A stretch of 64,000 nucleotides of DNA from Butyrivibrio sp. AE3009 (lineage in GTDB: Bacteria; Bacillota; Clostridia; Lachnospirales; Lachnospiraceae): the NCBI RefSeq assembly GCF_000420845.1, contig NZ_ATVS01000013.1, positions 1-64,000 on the forward strand, read 5' to 3'. Shown here piece after piece: positions 60,873 through 64,000 of the stretch (its first letter is position 1; each line of letters starts with the position of its first letter). The notes beneath the pieces are model-generated. The model did no database searches. It saw only the letters and a program-made list of their open reading frames with translations, and was not told the DNA's origin. A program made the translations under genes and the position numbers.

Positions 60873-63659
60873 ATGAAACAGGATATTTTTATCAGGATTT
60901 ACGCGATCGTACTGACGATAGCGTTATTTGTAACCAGTGCTTCCGCTGTTCAGATCGCAAAGGTTTATGCAGAGGAAGGGGAGGCAGTAGAGTACAGCTC
61001 CGAAAATGAAGATTATGAGCCAACGGACGACACTTCGGATACCGGAAGCTGGGAAGAGCCTGAGCAGCAGGAAGAACAGCAGGAAGAACAGCAGGAAGAG
61101 CAGCAGGAAGAACAGCTGCAACCAGAGCAGACATACGATGATGAGCCGGATCCTTTTGACTATGACCTTGCCTGTTATACTCCAAACATAAGTCTGGGAA
61201 CCTGCTATGAGGGCGAATATGTAGAGACCAAGCAGTTCTCTGTTGTAAATGTGGGACATACCAATTTCCCCATAACCTGGGAGGAAGTGGATCCTTCAAC
61301 CGCATTTTCTTTATCCATGGTTTCAGAAAAAGAGTATCTTGATCCCGGAGATTCCGCAACTTATCAGGTATATGTAGACAAGAAACTGTCTGCGGGAAAA
61401 TATAATGCCACTTATACTTTCTTTTCTGCCAATGACTACAGAAGACATCACGTTGCGGTGGTGAAGGTTTCACTGGTGGTAAAGGCTGAGGAGCCCTATG
61501 TTTCAAGCATTGAGGTAATTCCCGGTAACGCAACCGTGCCAAGAGGAAAATCCTATAAATTTGATGCCTATGTCACCGGCGGCAGCGGATATGATCCGGG
61601 CGTTAGCTGGTCGGTTGCGGCCAATCAGAGCACAGGCACCTACATGAATTCCGACGGAACGCTTAAGGTAGGAGAGAATGAGACAGCATCCTCTTTTGTA
61701 GTTATTGCTACATCCAGAGAGGATTCTAGCTATGTCAGCAGAGCAGTTGTTATGGTTGCGAACGTTGACCATGTGGTATCTGTAAAGGCTGAGCCTGCCA
61801 AGGGCGGAGCCGTAGCGGGAGGCGGAGCTGTTGTGGACGGCGCAAGCTGCACTGTTTCTGCATCTCCAAATAACAATTATTATTTTGCGGGATGGTATGA
61901 GGGTAAGACGCTGATATCTACAGAGAAGCAGACGACTTTTACCAATATCAAAGACGACAAAGTATTTGTAGCCAAATTTGAGAGAGCCACCTGTTATGTC
62001 AAAACTTCCGTTAATGATGCGGATGGAGGAACTATCAGTAAGAGCCTCAGCGTAAATTATGGCGGAAATACCACCATCACAGCAAAAGCTAGGAACGGAT
62101 ACAGATTCGAAGGTTTTGTTGAAAACAATAAGACAATAAGTACCGCACAGTCACTGGAGCTTAACAATATCACCACAGATAGGAATATCACAGCGGTATT
62201 TAAAAGAGATACATGCATAGTAAGCGTTACGGTTAATCCTCAGGACACCGGTAAATATGAGGGTGCAGGTAAATATAACAAGGGCTCCAAGGTTAATCTC
62301 AAGGCAGAGGCATATCAGGGCTATGAGTTTACCGGCTGGACAATTAACGGACAGGTTGTCTGCTATGACAGATCATATACCATCGACAAGATCGAGCATG
62401 ATGTAAATGTGGTTGCAAACTTTATCAAGAAGGAAGCAGCTACTTATAAAATAACATCAGGTATTTCAAGCGAGGGAGGTGCTGTTCTTCCAAGCGGAGA
62501 TATCATCGTCGCAGAAGGCGGCAGCTCAACCTTTAATATTGCAGCAGCTTCAGACTACAAGATTAAAGCGGTTGTAGTGGATGGCAAGAATATTGGCGCA
62601 GTTGCCAGCTATACCTTCAATAATGTAAGAGGTGCCCATTCGATTGTTGCAAGTTTTGAGAAGGTTGCGCCTGCTCCTTCCCAAAAATCAACAGCCACTA
62701 CCGCAGCTACCGGCAAAAAGGTGGCTGATAACACCAAGACTCAGAAAGCATCCCAGAATGCCAAGAAGACCGAATATAACAAGGATACAGCTACTCAGGG
62801 GGCAGTTCCCGAGCAGAAAATTGTCGAAGAAGAGACTTTAGAAGAGGTAGAGCTTCTTGAAGAGGAAGAATACGGCGAGGATACTTTCATTGAAGCAGAG
62901 GAAGTTCCTCAAGCAGCTGATCCTTATACAGGCGGTGGAATCATGGCAAGGCATAATCTTGATGAAGAAACTCTCAGAATGCTTATCAACGACAACGCCG
63001 TGACACCTATGTTAAAAGAAGCATTTGAGGATGGCACACTGCAGATAACCGTTAATAATTCCTATGCAGCAGACACTCAGGAAACAGCTGTAACTACCTA
63101 CTACAGTCAGCCGACAGCCATCAATTTCGAGGATGTTATAGTTGCTACACTTACGGAAGAAGAGAAATACCAGGTTCTTACCGGAACGCCTATTTCCTTC
63201 AACGTGGATATCACTGAGAATACCGATACAATTGACAGCAGGATCAAGGAAGTGATGCAGAAAAAAATTGGATACAAGCCGGTCAGCTATTTTGACTTCC
63301 TTGTAATGAAGACCAGCGGCGGAACCAGTACGGTGATCAACAGCACCGATGCAGAGCTTGAGGTTGTGATTCCTATACCTGAGCAGTACCGTAAGGCCGG
63401 ACGCAAGTTCTACGTTATAAGAAATCACAACGGAGTGGTAGATATCCTTCAGGATATCGGAGATGATCCTGACACAGTAAGATTCAGGACCGACAGATTC
63501 TCAGAGTATGCAATTGCCTATGAGGCCATTAATGTAAACAAGCTGATATTGAGATTCTTAATAATTGCAAGCATATCACTTGTTCTGGCAATCATTTGCT
63601 TCGTAAGCCTTATTAATTACAGAAGAAAGGCAAGAAGAGAAAGAAGGGCAGCAAGGTAA
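60873..63659 (+). CDS. Large surface protein with InlB-type B repeats, membrane-anchored
   Basis: This 928-residue protein has a signal peptide (about 1-36). A Gln/Glu-rich tract (about 60-90, repeated QQEE) and Ig-like domains (about 110-310) follow. Then come four Listeria-Bacteroides (InlB B) repeats (about 310-595: YYFAGWYEGK, YRFEGFVENNK, YEFTGWTINGQ, YKIKAVVVDGK), a linker with an acidic patch, a C-terminal beta domain (about 690-880), and a membrane segment with a strongly basic tail (YRRKARRERRAAR). No LPxTG motif is visible. GAGGGG precedes ATG 60873; an upstream extension is rejected. An adhesion-type role is likely. Confidence 0.8.
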   Translation: MKQDIFIRIYAIVLTIALFVTSASAVQIAKVYAEEGEAVEYSSENEDYEPTDDTSDTGSWEEPEQQEEQQEEQQEEQQEEQLQPEQTYDDEPDPFDYDLACYTPNISLGTCYEGEYVETKQFSVVNVGHTNFPITWEEVDPSTAFSLSMVSEKEYLDPGDSATYQVYVDKKLSAGKYNATYTFFSANDYRRHHVAVVKVSLVVKAEEPYVSSIEVIPGNATVPRGKSYKFDAYVTGGSGYDPGVSWSVAANQSTGTYMNSDGTLKVGENETASSFVVIATSREDSSYVSRAVVMVANVDHVVSVKAEPAKGGAVAGGGAVVDGASCTVSASPNNNYYFAGWYEGKTLISTEKQTTFTNIKDDKVFVAKFERATCYVKTSVNDADGGTISKSLSVNYGGNTTITAKARNGYRFEGFVENNKTISTAQSLELNNITTDRNITAVFKRDTCIVSVTVNPQDTGKYEGAGKYNKGSKVNLKAEAYQGYEFTGWTINGQVVCYDRSYTIDKIEHDVNVVANFIKKEAATYKITSGISSEGGAVLPSGDIIVAEGGSSTFNIAAASDYKIKAVVVDGKNIGAVASYTFNNVRGAHSIVASFEKVAPAPSQKSTATTAATGKKVADNTKTQKASQNAKKTEYNKDTATQGAVPEQKIVEEETLEEVELLEEEEYGEDTFIEAEEVPQAADPYTGGGIMARHNLDEETLRMLINDNAVTPMLKEAFEDGTLQITVNNSYAADTQETAVTTYYSQPTAINFEDVIVATLTEEEKYQVLTGTPISFNVDITENTDTIDSRIKEVMQKKIGYKPVSYFDFLVMKTSGGTSTVINSTDAELEVVIPIPEQYRKAGRKFYVIRNHNGVVDILQDIGDDPDTVRFRTDRFSEYAIAYEAINVNKLILRFLIIASISLVLAIICFVSLINYRRKARRERRAAR

Positions 63660-63660
63660 C

Positions 63661-63996
63661 TCACAGGCCCTTATAGCGGTTTGCGAGATAAAAAGAGAAA
63701 AGAGCAACTCCAAGTGTCTCGGTGACGTGATAGATAATGGAGGTCCACACGATTCCTATCTCACGTCCCATAAGGGACACGGTATGCATTCTGAGGAGAC
63801 CGAAGGCAAGCATAAAAAGAACCAGTGTTGCCAGGCAGAATCCCTTTAAAAATCTGTCATTTAAAAAGATTCCGGTCATAACAACGCCCAAAAGGATTGC
63901 TGTCAGGATCTCCAGATATTTGAAACCGTGGGTCATGTTATACAGAAGTACAAAGGTGCCGTCAGAAAGCCCGGTACCGGTGGCAAGTGCATCCAT
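63661..63996 (-). CDS. Small polytopic membrane protein, perhaps partial
   Basis: This 111-residue protein has four hydrophobic segments (about 12-24, 28-46, 52-70 and 82-106). There are no motifs I recognise. It ends one base after the converging surface-protein gene. Only four bases lie upstream of the ATG in the window, so the true start may be further right and the protein longer. Confidence 0.6.
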   Translation of the reverse strand: MDALATGTGLSDGTFVLLYNMTHGFKYLEILTAILLGVVMTGIFLNDRFLKGFCLATLVLFMLAFGLLRMHTVSLMGREIGIVWTSIIYHVTETLGVALFSFYLANRYKGL

Positions 63997-64000
63997 AAGT

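Noticed and set aside
60892-61542. Long minus-strand frame opposite the InlB-repeat protein
   Set aside because: It is a shadow of the Gln/Glu-rich and Ig-like coding sequence on the other strand, rich in low-complexity Pro/Leu/Arg/His.

Overview
The window looks like part of a Lachnospiraceae genome of the Butyrivibrio/Pseudobutyrivibrio type (anaerobic, rumen or gut, xylan-degrading). The evidence is the set of xylan enzymes (GH115, GH10, GH8, GH31), Firmicutes-style class B sortases and surface proteins, strong AGGAGG ribosome binding sites, and a streptococcal/clostridial-order fatty-acid operon. No rRNA or tRNA gene was seen.

Layout. (1) 1-360: a cobalamin riboswitch on the minus strand whose gene lies left of the window. 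(2) 0.4-17 kb: mainly minus-strand carbohydrate genes (AraC regulator, GH115, GH13, GH10 lipoprotein, GH8, GH31) mixed with two membrane carriers, an EAL phosphodiesterase and a CheY protein. Inside this stretch, 5.6-8.0 kb is a three-gene module that looks like a type VII (WXG100-like) secreted papain-fold effector with candidate immunity partners. (3) 17-21.6 kb: a class B sortase and its APQTG-bearing substrate, joined at an A10 run. (4) 21.9-24.1 kb: a broken sugar-binding-protein gene run into a broken chemoreceptor gene. (5) 24-34 kb: a complete elongation-type fatty-acid operon (acpP-fabK-fabD-fabG-fabF-accB-fabZ-accC-accD-accA plus an acyl-CoA synthetase), driven from a promoter with the 19-bp spacer typical of MerR control and faced by a divergent MerR gene. 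(6) 35-36.9 kb: a MATE exporter and HU. (7) 36.9-43.2 kb: a plasmid-type replication and partition region: a ribbon-helix-helix partner, ParA, about 3.3 kb of extremely AT-rich DNA with repeated TGTTATATAT motifs, an array of about 14 iterons, and a Rep_3-type initiator. (8) 43-53 kb: a DUF815 ATPase, a small zinc protein, hypA-larC and a COG0523 GTPase, an orphan sugar-binding lipoprotein, a diguanylate cyclase, pta and small genes. (9) 53-64 kb: an envelope region with a flotillin behind a likely yybP-ykoY (Mn2+) riboswitch, a second class B sortase, a DUF805 protein, a PilZ protein behind a sigma-28-type promoter, two large membrane-anchored surface proteins and an unknown protein made of two tandem copies of one domain.

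How it fits together. An iteron/Rep_3 origin with ParA lies within about 8 kb of what may be the only fatty-acid synthesis operon, with pta and HU also close. The replicon therefore looks like a chromid (second chromosome) rather than a dispensable plasmid, a type of replicon known from Butyrivibrio. The enzymes of region 2 describe a route in which xylan is cut at the cell surface (GH10) and the imported, decorated oligosaccharides are finished in the cytoplasm (GH115, GH31, GH8). Several c-di-GMP parts (EAL, GGDEF, PilZ) and a flagellar-type promoter point to motility/attachment control. All functional statements come from reading motifs; no database search was run.
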